From contig JAMPER010000001.1 in assembly GCA_023664945.1 (NCBI GenBank), positions 939,373 through 1,003,372 of the forward strand: a DNA stretch of 64,000 bases. The letters are read 5' to 3'. The notes below the pieces were generated by a model, which was given only the letters and a program-made list of their open reading frames with translations, was not told where the DNA came from and did no database searches. Positions 49,860-60,243 of this stretch are shown here, one piece after another. Each line of letters begins with the position of its first letter. Within the stretch, counting starts at the first letter, position 1. The stretch is from Alistipes senegalensis (GTDB lineage: Bacteria > Pseudomonadota > Gammaproteobacteria > Burkholderiales > Burkholderiaceae_D). A program made the position numbers and the translations under genes.

Positions 49860-49887
49860 AGATGGATGCTCTTTCCCCGATTTCAAG
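49860..49887 (-). promoter_or_regulatory. sigma-32 (heat-shock) type promoter of clpB
   Basis: On the minus strand CTTGAAA (49887-49881) and ATCCATCT (49867-49860) are 13 bp apart. The -35 is a full match to the CTTGAAA consensus and the -10 matches CCCCATNT at six of eight positions. It is placed 35 bp before the clpB start, as expected for a heat-shock gene. Confidence 0.65.
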
Positions 49888-49938
49888 GCATCTTTTGCCT
49901 GTCGGCTAGCAAAAAAACAGCTGTCTGTAAAGTGGCTG

Positions 49939-50316
49939 TCAGGAAACAGCAAACAGCCGGTAAGAAGCAAACCCGAGCAGACAAAAAAGGAGAGCGCCAA
50001 CAAGATGCAGCAAAACATGCCCTGCTGCCCAAAGATACAAGCCGCGCTGCAAAAGCGTAACCGACTCAAGAGAAAAAGTGGAAAAAGTCGTCAACCCGCC
50101 CAAAAAACCGGTCATCATGAAAAGACGCCATTCAGGAGAAAGTGATGGGGTATGACCAAAAAAAGCCGCAGCCAAACCAATCAGATAACCGCCGAGCAGA
50201 TTGGCAAACAAAGTGCCAAACGGCACCTGGCTGTGCATGGCATTTAATAAAATACCCAATCCCCATCGAAGCCACGCGCCGCATGCCGCGCCAAGGCCAA
50301 CAGCAAGCCAGCTCAT
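49939..50316 (-). CDS. crcB: fluoride exporter CrcB
   Basis: This 125-residue four-helix membrane protein forms the dimeric Fluc fluoride channel. It has GAACGAWLRWGLG, PFGTLFANLLGGYLIGL, and the signature GFLGGLTTFSTFSLE. The ATG overlaps the moaE stop by 4 bp, so it is probably translated with moaE. I saw no fluoride riboswitch in front; the gene is inside an operon instead. Confidence 0.93.
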   Translation of the reverse strand: MSWLAVGLGAACGAWLRWGLGILLNAMHSQVPFGTLFANLLGGYLIGLAAAFFGHTPSLSPEWRLFMMTGFLGGLTTFSTFSLESVTLLQRGLYLWAAGHVLLHLVGALLFCLLGFASYRLFAVS

Positions 50317-50744
50317 CCGTTTTCTCCCGTTTTTCCTTCAACCCAGCGCGTGCCGGATGGCAGTGTTTCCTTCTTCCATAAAGGCGCACTGCTTTTTAGG
50401 CAATCCATCATAAATGAACATGCCTCAAACGCCGCAGCACGATGTTCGGCTGCCGCAGCCACCAGCACAATCTGCTCGCCAGGCTGCAACGGGCCAACGC
50501 GATGCACAATCCGTGTCGCCATCAACGGCCATCGCCTTGCAGCCTCCAGCTCGATTTCCGTCAAAGATTGCTCCGCCATGCCGGGATAATGCTCCAGCTC
50601 CATCCCGAAAACCGTCTCTCCGCCGCTTTCATCCCGCACAGTCCCAACAAAACTGACCACCGCGCCAATACGCGTATTGCCCGCACGCAAAATAGCCAGT
50701 TCACTGGAAATATCAAAATCCCCGGTCTGAATACAAACAGACAT
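50313..50744 (-). CDS. moaE: molybdopterin synthase catalytic subunit
   Basis: This 143-residue protein transfers sulfur from MoaD to precursor Z to form molybdopterin. It has GAVVSFVGTVRDES, LEHYPGMAEQSL, HRVGPLQPGEQIV, VLVAAAAEHRAAAFEAC and the active-site lysines in LWKKETLPSGTRWVEG. The ATG 50744 follows GGAG by seven bases. No moaD, moaA or moeA is close by. It is followed by crcB with a 4-bp overlap, an arrangement without an obvious functional link. Confidence 0.93.
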   Translation of the reverse strand: MSVCIQTGDFDISSELAILRAGNTRIGAVVSFVGTVRDESGGETVFGMELEHYPGMAEQSLTEIELEAARRWPLMATRIVHRVGPLQPGEQIVLVAAAAEHRAAAFEACSFMMDCLKSSAPLWKKETLPSGTRWVEGKTGENG

Positions 50745-50823
50745 TACAAGCTCCAATACCTGCTAAAACATCAAGCATACTGCAAACATCATGCCAGCAA
50801 AAAAACGGAAGAACCGGCAAAAC

Positions 50824-51558
50824 TCAACGATGGGTACCCCGCCAGTTTACACAGCGGTTCAGCCAGTCAATCCTGCCGTAGAAACGGCTGTAATGAAACC
50901 GGACAGCCTCTCCACACCTGTTGCAGCCAGCAGGATGTCTTGTATCCCCGCACCGCGGCAACTGCCAATGTGGTTCATGAAGCGGTAGCTGCCACGAGCC
51001 ATAAACAACAGAAGGATAATAACAGGGAACATAAACCGTCTCCGAAGAAGCCGGTTCAATCGCAATATCGCCGCCTGCTACAGTAATTGTTATACGCTCA
51101 TCCGGCTTCAGGTTGCCTGTTGCCTTGGCCTTGCGGCGTAAATACTGTATACGATCCAGCACATCCTTCTGCTGGGCACGAAAGGCCTTGCCGGTCTTCA
51201 CCGTCCATTCCATACGGGCAGACATGGCATCTAACACATCCGGAAAAAACAGAAGCGTTTTCACGCTCCCCTTCCAGGGCTTGCCCTTGGCAGCCCTGAC
51301 AGCATCTTTCCCCGCCATATCGGGGCGATTGCAAAGCCACCTGGCAGCTTCTCCCACCTCACCCGGAAAGCGTGACGCTTCCAGCACCTCGGCAAGTAGC
51401 CTGTCTGGATACAATGCAACCGGCGCAAGCATCTGATCCAGCTCTGCCGTGGAATATGTTTTATCCGGCAAAGTAGTGCTGATCGTTTCGGCACCGGAAA
51501 ATGAGCAACCCCAAAAACAGAAAATCAGCGACCATACCGCCTGATATATTAATTTCAT
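50824..51558 (-). CDS. DUF3300-family secreted or lipoprotein-like protein, unusual C-terminus
   Basis: This 244-residue protein has an N-terminal signal with a lipobox-like SLIFCFWGC end (Cys about residue 16), and the DUF3300 core: LDQMLAPVALYPDRLLAEVLEASRFPGE, EAARWLC, and TVYVPCYYPSVVYGSW. In the family the part after VVYGxW is a Gly- and Pro-rich tail; here it reads HEPHWQLPRCGDTRHPAGC and looks unrelated, while a neighbouring frame at about 50859-50990 has a more hydrophobic Ala/Gly-rich stretch. A frameshift pair may lie near 50930-50990. The function is unknown. ATG at 51558. Confidence 0.7.
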   Translation of the reverse strand: MKLIYQAVWSLIFCFWGCSFSGAETISTTLPDKTYSTAELDQMLAPVALYPDRLLAEVLEASRFPGEVGEAARWLCNRPDMAGKDAVRAAKGKPWKGSVKTLLFFPDVLDAMSARMEWTVKTGKAFRAQQKDVLDRIQYLRRKAKATGNLKPDERITITVAGGDIAIEPASSETVYVPCYYPSVVYGSWQLPLHEPHWQLPRCGDTRHPAGCNRCGEAVRFHYSRFYGRIDWLNRCVNWRGTHR

Positions 51559-51768
51559 ATAAAAAAGAATATAAAATTTTTCCGGCCTTATTATGCTTTC
51601 CGCCAGAAAAAAATCAAATTCTATACACCATATTATTCTGTCTCGCCAACAAAAAAGGAGATTTTGATTACCAGCTTCATAACACTTTCGGCATTTTCCT
51701 TCCCACACGCATTCTCATAACAAATGCCATATTGGAAATAACATTCCGGCGATCAGGATACCGAGTTT

Positions 51769-52674
51769 TTATTCAACAACTGATTTATTTTTATCCATTT
51801 TGCTGTATCCGGAAAGAAAAAGTCCCGTAACAGTCAATATCGTCCCTGCCATGGAAAGCACGGTAACATTTTCATCCAGAAACAGGAGGGACATGATAAC
51901 GGTTATGACGGGAGTCATGTATATATAAATACTCGTTTTGACAGCGCCCAATATCTTTACAGCATAATTCCATGTTACAAAGCACAGGGCAGAAGCGCCA
52001 ATTCCAAGATATAACAAATGGAACAAATTTGCCATATTGGCAAAACGCAGTATATCCAGATGGAAATCTGACAAGAACAGAGCCGGTAACATAAATAAAA
52101 TACCATAAAAAAATATCCTGCGTGTTGAAAGGATAACAGGAAACCCAAAACTGCCGATCTTTCTTGCCAAAAGAGAATAACAAGCCCACACAAAAGCAGC
52201 AGCAAATGCCAGCATATCCCCGACAGGATTTAATTTTAACTGTACGCCATTAAAACTGATCAATATAATTCCAGCCATGGCAACAACAAAACCAATAAAG
52301 AAATTTATTTGCAGTTTCTCTTCCGACTTCATAAAGAAGTGTGCCAATATTGCCGTAACAAACGGGGCAACTGACATAATTACGCCCACATTGGAAGCCC
52401 TTGTGTAAGTCAAGGCGATATTTTCCAGCAAATAATACAGGCATATTCCGCAAAACCCTGCCGCAACAAAAGTGAATTCCTGTTTTAAGCTTATGCTTCC
52501 CTGACGGCGCGGATATATCACCAGCAAAACCAGATACCCCATAATAAAACGGATAAACAGGATTTCTACAGGCCGGAAACAGACAAGCAGGATTTTTGTG
52601 GAAATAAAGGTTGTTCCCCACATGAAAATGGTAAATAAAGCCGTCAGGTGCCCTGTGCGTCTCTCCGCCAGCAT
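51769..52674 (-). CDS. EamA/DMT-family exporter
   Basis: This 301-residue transporter has ten predicted helices in two EamA repeats, the first with MWGTTFISTKILL and the second with YSLLARKIGS and PVITVIMSLLFLDENVTVL. Family members export amino acids or other metabolites. The ATG at 52674 lies two bases after the stop of the AraC-type gene, so the two are coupled, and the regulator probably controls the exporter. The substrate is unknown. Codon use and A/T richness are somewhat higher than in the neighbouring genes, which fits acquisition as a pair. Confidence 0.88.
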   Translation of the reverse strand: MLAERRTGHLTALFTIFMWGTTFISTKILLVCFRPVEILFIRFIMGYLVLLVIYPRRQGSISLKQEFTFVAAGFCGICLYYLLENIALTYTRASNVGVIMSVAPFVTAILAHFFMKSEEKLQINFFIGFVVAMAGIILISFNGVQLKLNPVGDMLAFAAAFVWACYSLLARKIGSFGFPVILSTRRIFFYGILFMLPALFLSDFHLDILRFANMANLFHLLYLGIGASALCFVTWNYAVKILGAVKTSIYIYMTPVITVIMSLLFLDENVTVLSMAGTILTVTGLFLSGYSKMDKNKSVVE

Positions 52675-52675
52675 T

Positions 52676-53506
52676 TTATGCCCCGTCTTTCCTTTTTCCG
52701 AAAAAGGCTTTCCGATATACTCCGGGAGGAAACCCGATAAAGCGGGTAAAAGAACGGGTAAAATGGCTTTGGTCTGAGAAACCTGCCCCTGTTGCTGCAT
52801 CAGACAGGGAGATACCGTTTTTTAACAACCTTTTGGCTTCATCAATGCGAATAGCTTCCAGGTACCGGTATGGTGTAACACCCTTTAATTTTACAAATGC
52901 CCGGAGCAGCGTTGAAGGGCTTAATTGAACCTCATGGCAGACCATATCCAGATAAATGCGCTCTGCAAAATATTGCCTCATCAATCCACAGGCCCTTTCA
53001 ATTTCATCCCTGTATGCCGGCACATCTTCCTCAACAGGCTGGCTATAATTCAGGATCAGGCCAGATAGCAAAGAAAACAAACTTTTTCTTTTTTCATGAC
53101 TGGCATCGCCATTCATCATCATCTCGTGTAACAAGCAAAAACAATCAGTTATTTTATTATCAAAGATAATATTTTCTGAAAATCCTGGCAATTCCCGTTT
53201 TCCTGTCACCTCTTTCGCCCAGTCAAGCATCACTTCCTTGCTGATATGAAAAGCGCGGTAACTCAATGCGCCTTTATCGGTTTGTACACAGGCATGGTTA
53301 TCACCTGGATTGAACAAAACAATGCTTCCCCTTCCAATTGTATAATTCTTGCCCCTGCAAAAGAGGCAACGCTCTCCCTTCTCTACAAAACCAATCACAT
53401 AATACTCATGGAAATGATTGGGAAACGGCTTCGCCATTCCCTCAAAATAGCAGGCTTCAATCCGCAATAACGCATCGTAAACAACCGCTTTACTTTCTTT
53501 CTTCAT
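52676..53506 (-). CDS. AraC-family transcriptional regulator
   Basis: This 276-residue regulator has an N-terminal cupin-like ligand domain (HFHEYYVIGFVEKGE, FNPGDNHACVQ) and a C-terminal AraC DNA-binding domain from about residue 185 with LSPSTLLRAFVKLKGVTPYRYL and the second helix-turn-helix GFSDQSHFTRSFTRF. The cysteine pair CLFCRG near residue 45 is worth noting. It precedes the EamA exporter on the same strand. ATG at 53506. Confidence 0.9.
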   Translation of the reverse strand: MKKESKAVVYDALLRIEACYFEGMAKPFPNHFHEYYVIGFVEKGERCLFCRGKNYTIGRGSIVLFNPGDNHACVQTDKGALSYRAFHISKEVMLDWAKEVTGKRELPGFSENIIFDNKITDCFCLLHEMMMNGDASHEKRKSLFSLLSGLILNYSQPVEEDVPAYRDEIERACGLMRQYFAERIYLDMVCHEVQLSPSTLLRAFVKLKGVTPYRYLEAIRIDEAKRLLKNGISLSDAATGAGFSDQSHFTRSFTRFIGFPPGVYRKAFFGKRKDGA

Positions 53507-53924
53507 TTACACCCTGCCTTACTGGAACTCATTATAAAGAAAGATTTTCTAAAGTCTTGTACGATATCGTCATTCGCCAATATTGCAAACAACCTGTCCG
53601 GATATCTGCACTGCTGCAATTCATCAATACCGCAAAAAATAGGCAAAAGGAAGCCTGCAACTGTCCGTATGACAGGAAGGAGCGTAAGCAGCTATTTTAT
53701 GAGATTAAACATGAAGAAAGAGACAGCCATATGCCAATGGGGCAATCCTTTATTCTTGTTCAAAAATAAAGCAATACTGGCAGTCCGGTTATTGCTTTCC
53801 GCTTTCACTGTCCAGGCACACTTGTTCGCCACTCGTCCCATTTTCCCGGTAAAAAAAGATATCGGGCCATAGCAGACCAGCAGGAACACAAACCGGAAAA
53901 CCAGTGATACCTGCTCCCCCAACG
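53507..53924. other. 418-bp gap between the AraC gene and nadC without a clear gene
   Basis: Plus-strand frames cover this stretch but none is recognised. A frame from 53711 encodes MKKETAICQWGNPLF followed by a hydrophobic RLLLSAFTVQAHLF segment and stops at 53872; it has no ribosome-binding site. It may be a remnant or chance. Confidence 0.35.
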
Positions 53925-54830
53925 CTATATTTCCCGGACAATGCGCATGGAATAATCCGTTGCACGGATATGCTTGGTCAACTCACCGATAGAGATACGT
54001 TCAACACCCGTTTCCGCCACCATACGCACATTGGCGGCATTGATACCGCCTGATGCCTCAAGCACTGCCTTCTCGCCCGCTTTTTCGACAGGGGTACTCC
54101 GCCGTGCAACACGCTGCACTGCCTTTTTCATCATCTCAGCGCTGAAATTGTCCAGAAGAATCAACCGTGCGCCAGCCGCCAGCGCCTCTTCAAGCTGTTC
54201 AAGGCTTTCCACCTCAATCTGAACCGGCGCCTGCGCGCTTACCGCCTTGGCCGCTTCCATAGCCTTGCCAACCCCGCCAGCCGCTGCAATATGGTTTTCC
54301 TTGATCAACACCGCGTCATACAATCCCATGCGCTGGTTTTCGCCGCCGCCGACCCGCACCGCATATTTCTGCGCCAGCCTCAAGCCCGGCAGCGTCTTGC
54401 GCGTATCGTAAATCCGCGCCCGCGTGCCCGAAATGAGGCGCGTATATTCCCTCGTCACAGTAGCCACACCGGAAAGCAGCTGCAAAAAATTCAGCGCCGT
54501 ACGTTCTGCCGTCAGCAGCGCGCGAACCGGGGCACGCACCAGACACACCTCGGTATAAGGCGGCATCAGGTCGCCTTCAGCATATTGCCACAGGATCTGT
54601 ATGCGGCGATCCACCTTTTCCATCACGGCATCAAACCAGGGCGCACCGCACAGAACAGCCTCCTCACGAACCACTACCTTCGCCTCAACAACAAGGTTGT
54701 CCGGTACCAGACCGGCAGTCAGATCACCGGCCCCCACATCTTCTGCCAAAGCAGCATCCACTCCCGCCGCCAGAACCTCTTGCAAAGCAGCGTCAAAAGG
54801 CGCATACGGATTTTTCAGGTCACTGCTCAT
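53925..54830 (-). CDS. nadC: quinolinate phosphoribosyltransferase
   Basis: This 301-residue enzyme turns quinolinate and PRPP into nicotinate mononucleotide. Marks are [63 protein letters not shown]-type segments ([22 protein letters not shown]), LIKENHI and [13 protein letters not shown]. The ATG at 54830 overlaps the nadA stop by 4 bp, so it is translated with nadA. Confidence 0.96.
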   Translation of the reverse strand: MSSDLKNPYAPFDAALQEVLAAGVDAALAEDVGAGDLTAGLVPDNLVVEAKVVVREEAVLCGAPWFDAVMEKVDRRIQILWQYAEGDLMPPYTEVCLVRAPVRALLTAERTALNFLQLLSGVATVTREYTRLISGTRARIYDTRKTLPGLRLAQKYAVRVGGGENQRMGLYDAVLIKENHIAAAGGVGKAMEAAKAVSAQAPVQIEVESLEQLEEALAAGARLILLDNFSAEMMKKAVQRVARRSTPVEKAGEKAVLEASGGINAANVRMVAETGVERISIGELTKHIRATDYSMRIVREI

Positions 54831-55963
54831 GCCGGCCCCATTCCCGAAACGGGAAAACGCCCCGGCTGTTGTCCTTCCTTCCTCATCCTTGCAGCAAAAT
54901 CCAGCATCCGCCCGATGCTGATAACCGCCTTGTCACGAATAACCGGATCCACATGAATTTCATGCTTTTCCGTCTCAAGGACTTCCAGCAAAGCAGCCAG
55001 ATGATTCATCGCCATCCATGGGCAATGCGCACAGCTTTTGCACGTTGCGCCATTGCCTGCCGTAGGTGCTTCAATCAGGCGTTTTCCCGGCACAGCCTGC
55101 CGCATCTTATGGAAAATCCCCTTGTCAGTCGCCACAATAAATTCCGGCGCATCCATTTCCTTGGCCGCTGCAATCAGGCGGGAAGTCGATCCCGCCACAT
55201 CTGCCTGTGCCACAACAGCAGCGGGTGATTCCGGATGAACCAGCACCTTGGCCTGTGGATGGCTTTCTTTCAGCATCGCCAGTTCGGCGCCCTTGAATTC
55301 ATCATGCACCAGACAGGTTCCCTGCCAGAGCAGCATATCCGCGCCAGTCTGCTCCTGGATATAACTCCCAAGATTTCTGTCCGGTGCCCAGATAATTTTT
55401 TTGCCCTGCGCATGCAAATGCGCCACAATCTCCAGCCCGATAGAAGACGTTACCATCCAGTCTGCCCGCGCTTTCACAGCAGCGCTAGTATTGGCATAAA
55501 CCACAACCGTCCGATCCGGATGCGCATCACAAAAAGCGGAAAATGCCTCGGCCGGACACCCCAGGTCAAGCGAACAATTGGCATCCGGATCAGGCATGAA
55601 AACCCGTTTTTCCGGACTGAGCATCTTGGCCGTTTCTCCCATAAAACGCACACCGGCCACAATCAGCATTTTGGCAGGATGATCCCGCCCAAAACGTGCC
55701 ATTTCAAGGGAATCCGCAACACATCCCCCCGTTTCTTCCGCCAGTTCCTGAATATCCGAATCCACATAATAATGGGCAGCCAATACCGCCTTCTTCTCAT
55801 GAAGAAGCTGCTTGATCCGCACTTTCATAGCAGTACGCTCTGCCAAAGAAGGCTCGGAAGGCACGCGCGCCCAGGCACAGGCAAGATTAACCGCCCCGCT
55901 TCCTGCCTGGGGCAAATCATATTCAATCGTCCTGATATTTTCGTTTTTTTGGGGAGTCGCCAT
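54827..55963 (-). CDS. nadA: quinolinate synthase
   Basis: This 378-residue 4Fe-4S enzyme condenses iminoaspartate and dihydroxyacetone phosphate to quinolinate. It has [37 protein letters not shown] with the first cluster cysteine, [25 protein letters not shown] and [14 protein letters not shown]. The start is uncertain: ATG 55963 has GGATG five bases upstream; ATG 55987, eight codons earlier, is the alternative. It is coupled to nadC and lies downstream of ldcA on the same strand. Confidence 0.95.
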   Translation of the reverse strand: MATPQKNENIRTIEYDLPQAGSGAVNLACAWARVPSEPSLAERTAMKVRIKQLLHEKKAVLAAHYYVDSDIQELAEETGGCVADSLEMARFGRDHPAKMLIVAGVRFMGETAKMLSPEKRVFMPDPDANCSLDLGCPAEAFSAFCDAHPDRTVVVYANTSAAVKARADWMVTSSIGLEIVAHLHAQGKKIIWAPDRNLGSYIQEQTGADMLLWQGTCLVHDEFKGAELAMLKESHPQAKVLVHPESPAAVVAQADVAGSTSRLIAAAKEMDAPEFIVATDKGIFHKMRQAVPGKRLIEAPTAGNGATCKSCAHCPWMAMNHLAALLEVLETEKHEIHVDPVIRDKAVISIGRMLDFAARMRKEGQQPGRFPVSGMGPA

Positions 55964-56061
55964 ATCATCCAGCAAAAAATCATCCATACCTGTAATTATC
56001 GGCCATCTGCACCCGCTTTGCATCAACCGGCAGCCGGAAAACCGTTTTGCCAACCCGGATT

Positions 56062-56976
56062 TTACCGTCCCGCTATCGTCGGATAATCCCGTACAATAAG
56101 CTGGACTTTTTTGCCGCCGGAAACCAGCCTGGCCGCCGCCCCTACCGGCAGCGTTACCTTGTCGCGGATATGCCCGAAAGGCAGCCCGGTAATCACAGGA
56201 ATGGGAAGATGGGCACGCAGCCAGCCAACCATGGCATTAAAATCATAGCCATTGTCATACCCGGTCAGGGTATAGCCGGAAACACTCCCGAAAAGCAACG
56301 CCCGCTGCCTTGCCAGCATACCGCTGTAGTACAGCTGTAAAACCATACGCTCCACACGATAGGGATGCTCATTCACATCCTCAACAAACAAAATGCCGCC
56401 CTCTATTTCCGGCATCCACCTGCTGCCAAGAAGATGGGTCACCATAGCCAGGTTCCCCCCCCAGAGCATCCCTGTCACATCCAGCTCCGGATTGTCCTCA
56501 TCCCAGGAAAGCACACATTCCCCTCTTTTCAGGCAATCCCAGAAATGCCCTAACGTGAAGCTGCTCGTATCATCCCTTGTCAGATCATTACAGGCCATCG
56601 GCCCGGCAAAACTGACCGCCCCGGTTTTGGCCAGCAATCCCAGGTGAAAAACCGTAAAATCACTATGGCCGACAAACAGCTTGCCGCTTTGAGCCAACAT
56701 ATCAAAATCAAGATGCGGCAACAGGCGGGACATGCCATATCCCCCCCTTAACGCCATCACAACATCCACCCCCGGATTCAGCGCAGCAGCATGAATCTGC
56801 TCCACACGGGCGCTGTCATGGCCGCCAAACCGCTGATACCGCCCTGCATGGCAGTAATAGTTGTAAACCCGGCAATGCTCCTTTTCCAACAGGGAAACAG
56901 CCCGGCCAACAGCTGCCTCATCCGGCGCATAACCGCCAGGAGCCACAATAGCAATACCAATCGTGCTGTCTTGCAT
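56062..56976 (-). CDS. ldcA: LD-carboxypeptidase (S66 family)
   Basis: This 304-residue cytoplasmic serine peptidase removes the terminal D-alanine of tetrapeptides in murein recycling. The nucleophile is in [13 protein letters not shown], with [27 protein letters not shown] and the Glu/His segment [26 protein letters not shown] lies just before the ATG at 56976, so I start there rather than six codons earlier. It is part of the queE-queD-tadA-ldcA-nadA-nadC run. Confidence 0.92.
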   Translation of the reverse strand: MQDSTIGIAIVAPGGYAPDEAAVGRAVSLLEKEHCRVYNYYCHAGRYQRFGGHDSARVEQIHAAALNPGVDVVMALRGGYGMSRLLPHLDFDMLAQSGKLFVGHSDFTVFHLGLLAKTGAVSFAGPMACNDLTRDDTSSFTLGHFWDCLKRGECVLSWDEDNPELDVTGMLWGGNLAMVTHLLGSRWMPEIEGGILFVEDVNEHPYRVERMVLQLYYSGMLARQRALLFGSVSGYTLTGYDNGYDFNAMVGWLRAHLPIPVITGLPFGHIRDKVTLPVGAAARLVSGGKKVQLIVRDYPTIAGR

Positions 56977-57001
56977 TAAATCCCCTCCCGGCAAACAACC
57001 G

Positions 57002-57947
<946 letters not shown>

Positions 57948-57966
57948 ATCCTGTTTTATATCCCGT

Positions 57967-58602
57967 TTACGGAATCTGCAAATATTTATGCGTCTGCAAA
58001 CTGAGCTTCCACTGCGGCCGCGCCAGGCAAGTCTGCACAGCAAACGCCGTATTTTCCTTCCCTTTTGGCCCGTCCATCGGCTGAAGGTAAAAATGGTCAA
58101 ACTGCAAACGCTCATAGTCTGCCAGATTTTGCCCCGCTTGCGGCACAACCACCTTCAATTCATTTCCCCGGTCCTGCACAAGCGGTGCCCCCGCCTTGGG
58201 GCTCACGCAAATCCAGTCAACCCCCTTAGGCACAGCCAGCGTCCCGTTCGTCTCTATCGCCACCTCAAACCCATATTCGTGCATCGCCTCAATCAAAGGC
58301 GCATCCAGCTGCAAAAGCGGCTCGCCGCCGGTAAAAACCACATACTTCGTTGGCACAGCCAAATCAGGCCACAGAGAAGCAATCTGCGCAGCCAAAAGCG
58401 CACTTTCCGGATACTTTCCTCCATGCTCCCCATCAATGCCAACAAACGCCGTATCACAAAAAGAACAGGCTGCCGCTGCCCTGTCCGCTTCACGGCCATT
58501 CCAGAGATTACACCCCGAAAAACGGCAAAACACAGCAGGGCGCCCGCTTCGTGCTCCCTCGCCTTGCAAAGTGTAGAAAATTTCCCGGACAACGTATGTC
58601 AA
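57967..58602 (-). CDS. queE: 7-carboxy-7-deazaguanine synthase
   Basis: This 211-residue radical-SAM enzyme makes 7-carboxy-7-deazaguanine for queuosine. The family start is TYVVREIFYTLQGEGARSG; the cluster cysteines are in GCNLWNG and ACSFCDTAF, the long-spaced variant of CxxxCxxC that is usual in betaproteobacterial QueE; FTGGEPLLQLD follows. The start is uncertain: TTG 58602 has AAGG five bases upstream and gives the usual N-terminus, while ATG 58620 adds six residues. It heads the run of genes down to nadC. Confidence 0.92.
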   Translation of the reverse strand: MTYVVREIFYTLQGEGARSGRPAVFCRFSGCNLWNGREADRAAAACSFCDTAFVGIDGEHGGKYPESALLAAQIASLWPDLAVPTKYVVFTGGEPLLQLDAPLIEAMHEYGFEVAIETNGTLAVPKGVDWICVSPKAGAPLVQDRGNELKVVVPQAGQNLADYERLQFDHFYLQPMDGPKGKENTAFAVQTCLARPQWKLSLQTHKYLQIP

Positions 58603-58741
58603 AACAGCCTTCCATCCCATCTTGCCAGAATCCAGGGCAACATTGTCTCACCTCTTTGCCCTTTCGTCATGACTATACCCGTAAACAGGCTGTCTGCTGC
58701 CTGGAGAATACCGCTGTTATAGCCAACCAGCACAACCCTGC

Positions 58742-59284
58742 CTACTGGACAATAGCAACCAGCGCGAGTAATTCAGGCTGGGACAGCGCCTGACTAACAC
58801 TAATGGAATAGGCATACCCGTCTCTAGCCCAAACAGCAAGAAAAAACGCGTTGCTTTCTCCCTTGATAGTTATACCATCTATAGTTTCTACCTGGGCATA
58901 ATGATTGTAATCTCCGCTGATATCCCCCTTCCCCCTTGCCTTGCGGATCAGCATATCCTGCCCGTTCTCTCCATAAAACGCCTGAATCATCACGCCCTTC
59001 AAAACATTCAACCTGTCAGGTATTTTGTGAAGAACCATATCAAAACCTGCCAGCCTGGCAGCTTCCTCCATGCTGTCACAACTTACGAAAGGATTGGGCA
59101 ATCTCAATAAACCACCTTCAGCCTTTCCCCTTAGTGCAACCGCCGGTTTATCCCAGGTTTGAGAATCGCTAATATCAAAACTCGCATTAAAATCACCGGC
59201 AGACGGGCTGCCGCCATAGTAAGCGCAGAAAAAACAGACCATAGCTGCGCAAAAACCAAGAGTCAGCAGAGTATGTCTTTTCAT
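58742..59284 (-). CDS. DUF4367-like exported or membrane-anchored protein
   Basis: This 180-residue protein has an N-terminal membrane anchor or signal (LLTLGFCAAMVCFFCAYY, about residues 6-23). The rest resembles the DUF4367 domain best known in Firmicutes: LPNPFVSCDSMEEAARLAGFD, a tyrosine-containing middle and SQPELLALVAIVQ at the end. Function unknown. It is placed between queE and the DpnI-type gene. A Firmicutes-type domain here suggests transfer, but the match is by eye. The start ATG 59284 is clear. Confidence 0.6.
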   Translation of the reverse strand: MKRHTLLTLGFCAAMVCFFCAYYGGSPSAGDFNASFDISDSQTWDKPAVALRGKAEGGLLRLPNPFVSCDSMEEAARLAGFDMVLHKIPDRLNVLKGVMIQAFYGENGQDMLIRKARGKGDISGDYNHYAQVETIDGITIKGESNAFFLAVWARDGYAYSISVSQALSQPELLALVAIVQ

Positions 59285-59472
59285 GCAAGGTTTTCCCTGT
59301 TATTTTTTGTTTTGTTCAGCTACCCACTGCCTCATCGCTCTGCATAAGCTGAAAAAAAAATAAAAAATAAAATTTTCAGGATATTGTGAACTACTCTGTC
59401 ATCCAGTACGATCCGGCCCACCTTACTCTATTGGTATTTGAAAACCATTAAATATTCAACTCGCAAGAAAAG

Positions 59473-60243
59473 CTACAGATACTTTTTATACTTTCCTTTG
59501 CCAAGAAATTCAACGAACCCCTTGTCTCTCAGCAATTGTAACTGTTGCCGGATTTTAGGACGAATATTATTGTTATCCGGATGTTTCTCTGACAGAGCTT
59601 TTTCAAAACAATAAATATCCTTCAGCTCAAACTCACTTGTCTTTATTGAGTTCATACAATTCAACACATCCAACAACCACCCTTTTGCAACGGTGTCATC
59701 TACATCCAGCTGCTGCGCTTTCCTTACCTTTGCTACAATGAAATCTTTGTTCTCTGCACGCCCTTCATGAATAATTGAAATTCTCCCTTGTTCAGGAATC
59801 TTATCAAGTAAGATACTGCAACCAACCCATCCAGCTCGCCGGGCAACCGGAGACAATGGCTTTCTCTTTTCAATAATATCGGGAGTAAAAAAGTGCCTGG
59901 GAACCATGATAAGGCTCCTGACACACAAGCCATTCAATGAATAACCCATGAAGAAAAAATCCGGGTTTTCCTTGCTCGTGATGCGTTCCACCATTGTTTC
60001 ATATGCGCCATCACTCACTTTTCCACCTATTTTCCCATTTCTGCTTTTCAACTCATATTGTGCTGCACATTGAGAGCAGAAGAAATCAGCAACAGGCTTG
60101 TTATTTGCAAAATGTTCTATCTCCTCTTTACCACATCTTGGGCAGAACATATTTCGCAGCATCCATTCTTCCGTTATCACTCTCGCCAATTGCGATTTCG
60201 AATGATACTTGTCAATTAACTCTTTTCTGAAATCAAGATTCAT
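59473..60243 (-). CDS. DpnI-type methyl-directed restriction endonuclease
   Basis: This 256-residue protein matches the layout of pneumococcal DpnI, which cuts only adenine-methylated GATC. The N-terminal PD-(D/E)XK domain has zinc cysteines CPRC (34, 37) and CSQC (56, 59), catalytic Asp53 in NNKPVADFF, and Glu64 and Lys66 in YELKSR. The centre contains KRKPLSPVARRAGWVGCSIL, and the C-terminus is a winged helix, IRPKIRQQLQLLRDKGFVEF, that reads the methyl group. It is more A/T-rich than its neighbours and stands alone: no DpnM/DpnA methylase or DNA-repair partner is near. Such enzymes need a host without Dam methylation. The alternative, a type IV enzyme with a different methyl target, cannot be excluded. 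Confidence 0.88.
   Translation of the reverse strand: MNLDFRKELIDKYHSKSQLARVITEEWMLRNMFCPRCGKEEIEHFANNKPVADFFCSQCAAQYELKSRNGKIGGKVSDGAYETMVERITSKENPDFFFMGYSLNGLCVRSLIMVPRHFFTPDIIEKRKPLSPVARRAGWVGCSILLDKIPEQGRISIIHEGRAENKDFIVAKVRKAQQLDVDDTVAKGWLLDVLNCMNSIKTSEFELKDIYCFEKALSEKHPDNNNIRPKIRQQLQLLRDKGFVEFLGKGKYKKYL

Noticed and set aside
49939-50316. Fluoride riboswitch in front of crcB
   Set aside because: crcB overlaps moaE by 4 bp and no leader exists in which the riboswitch could fold.
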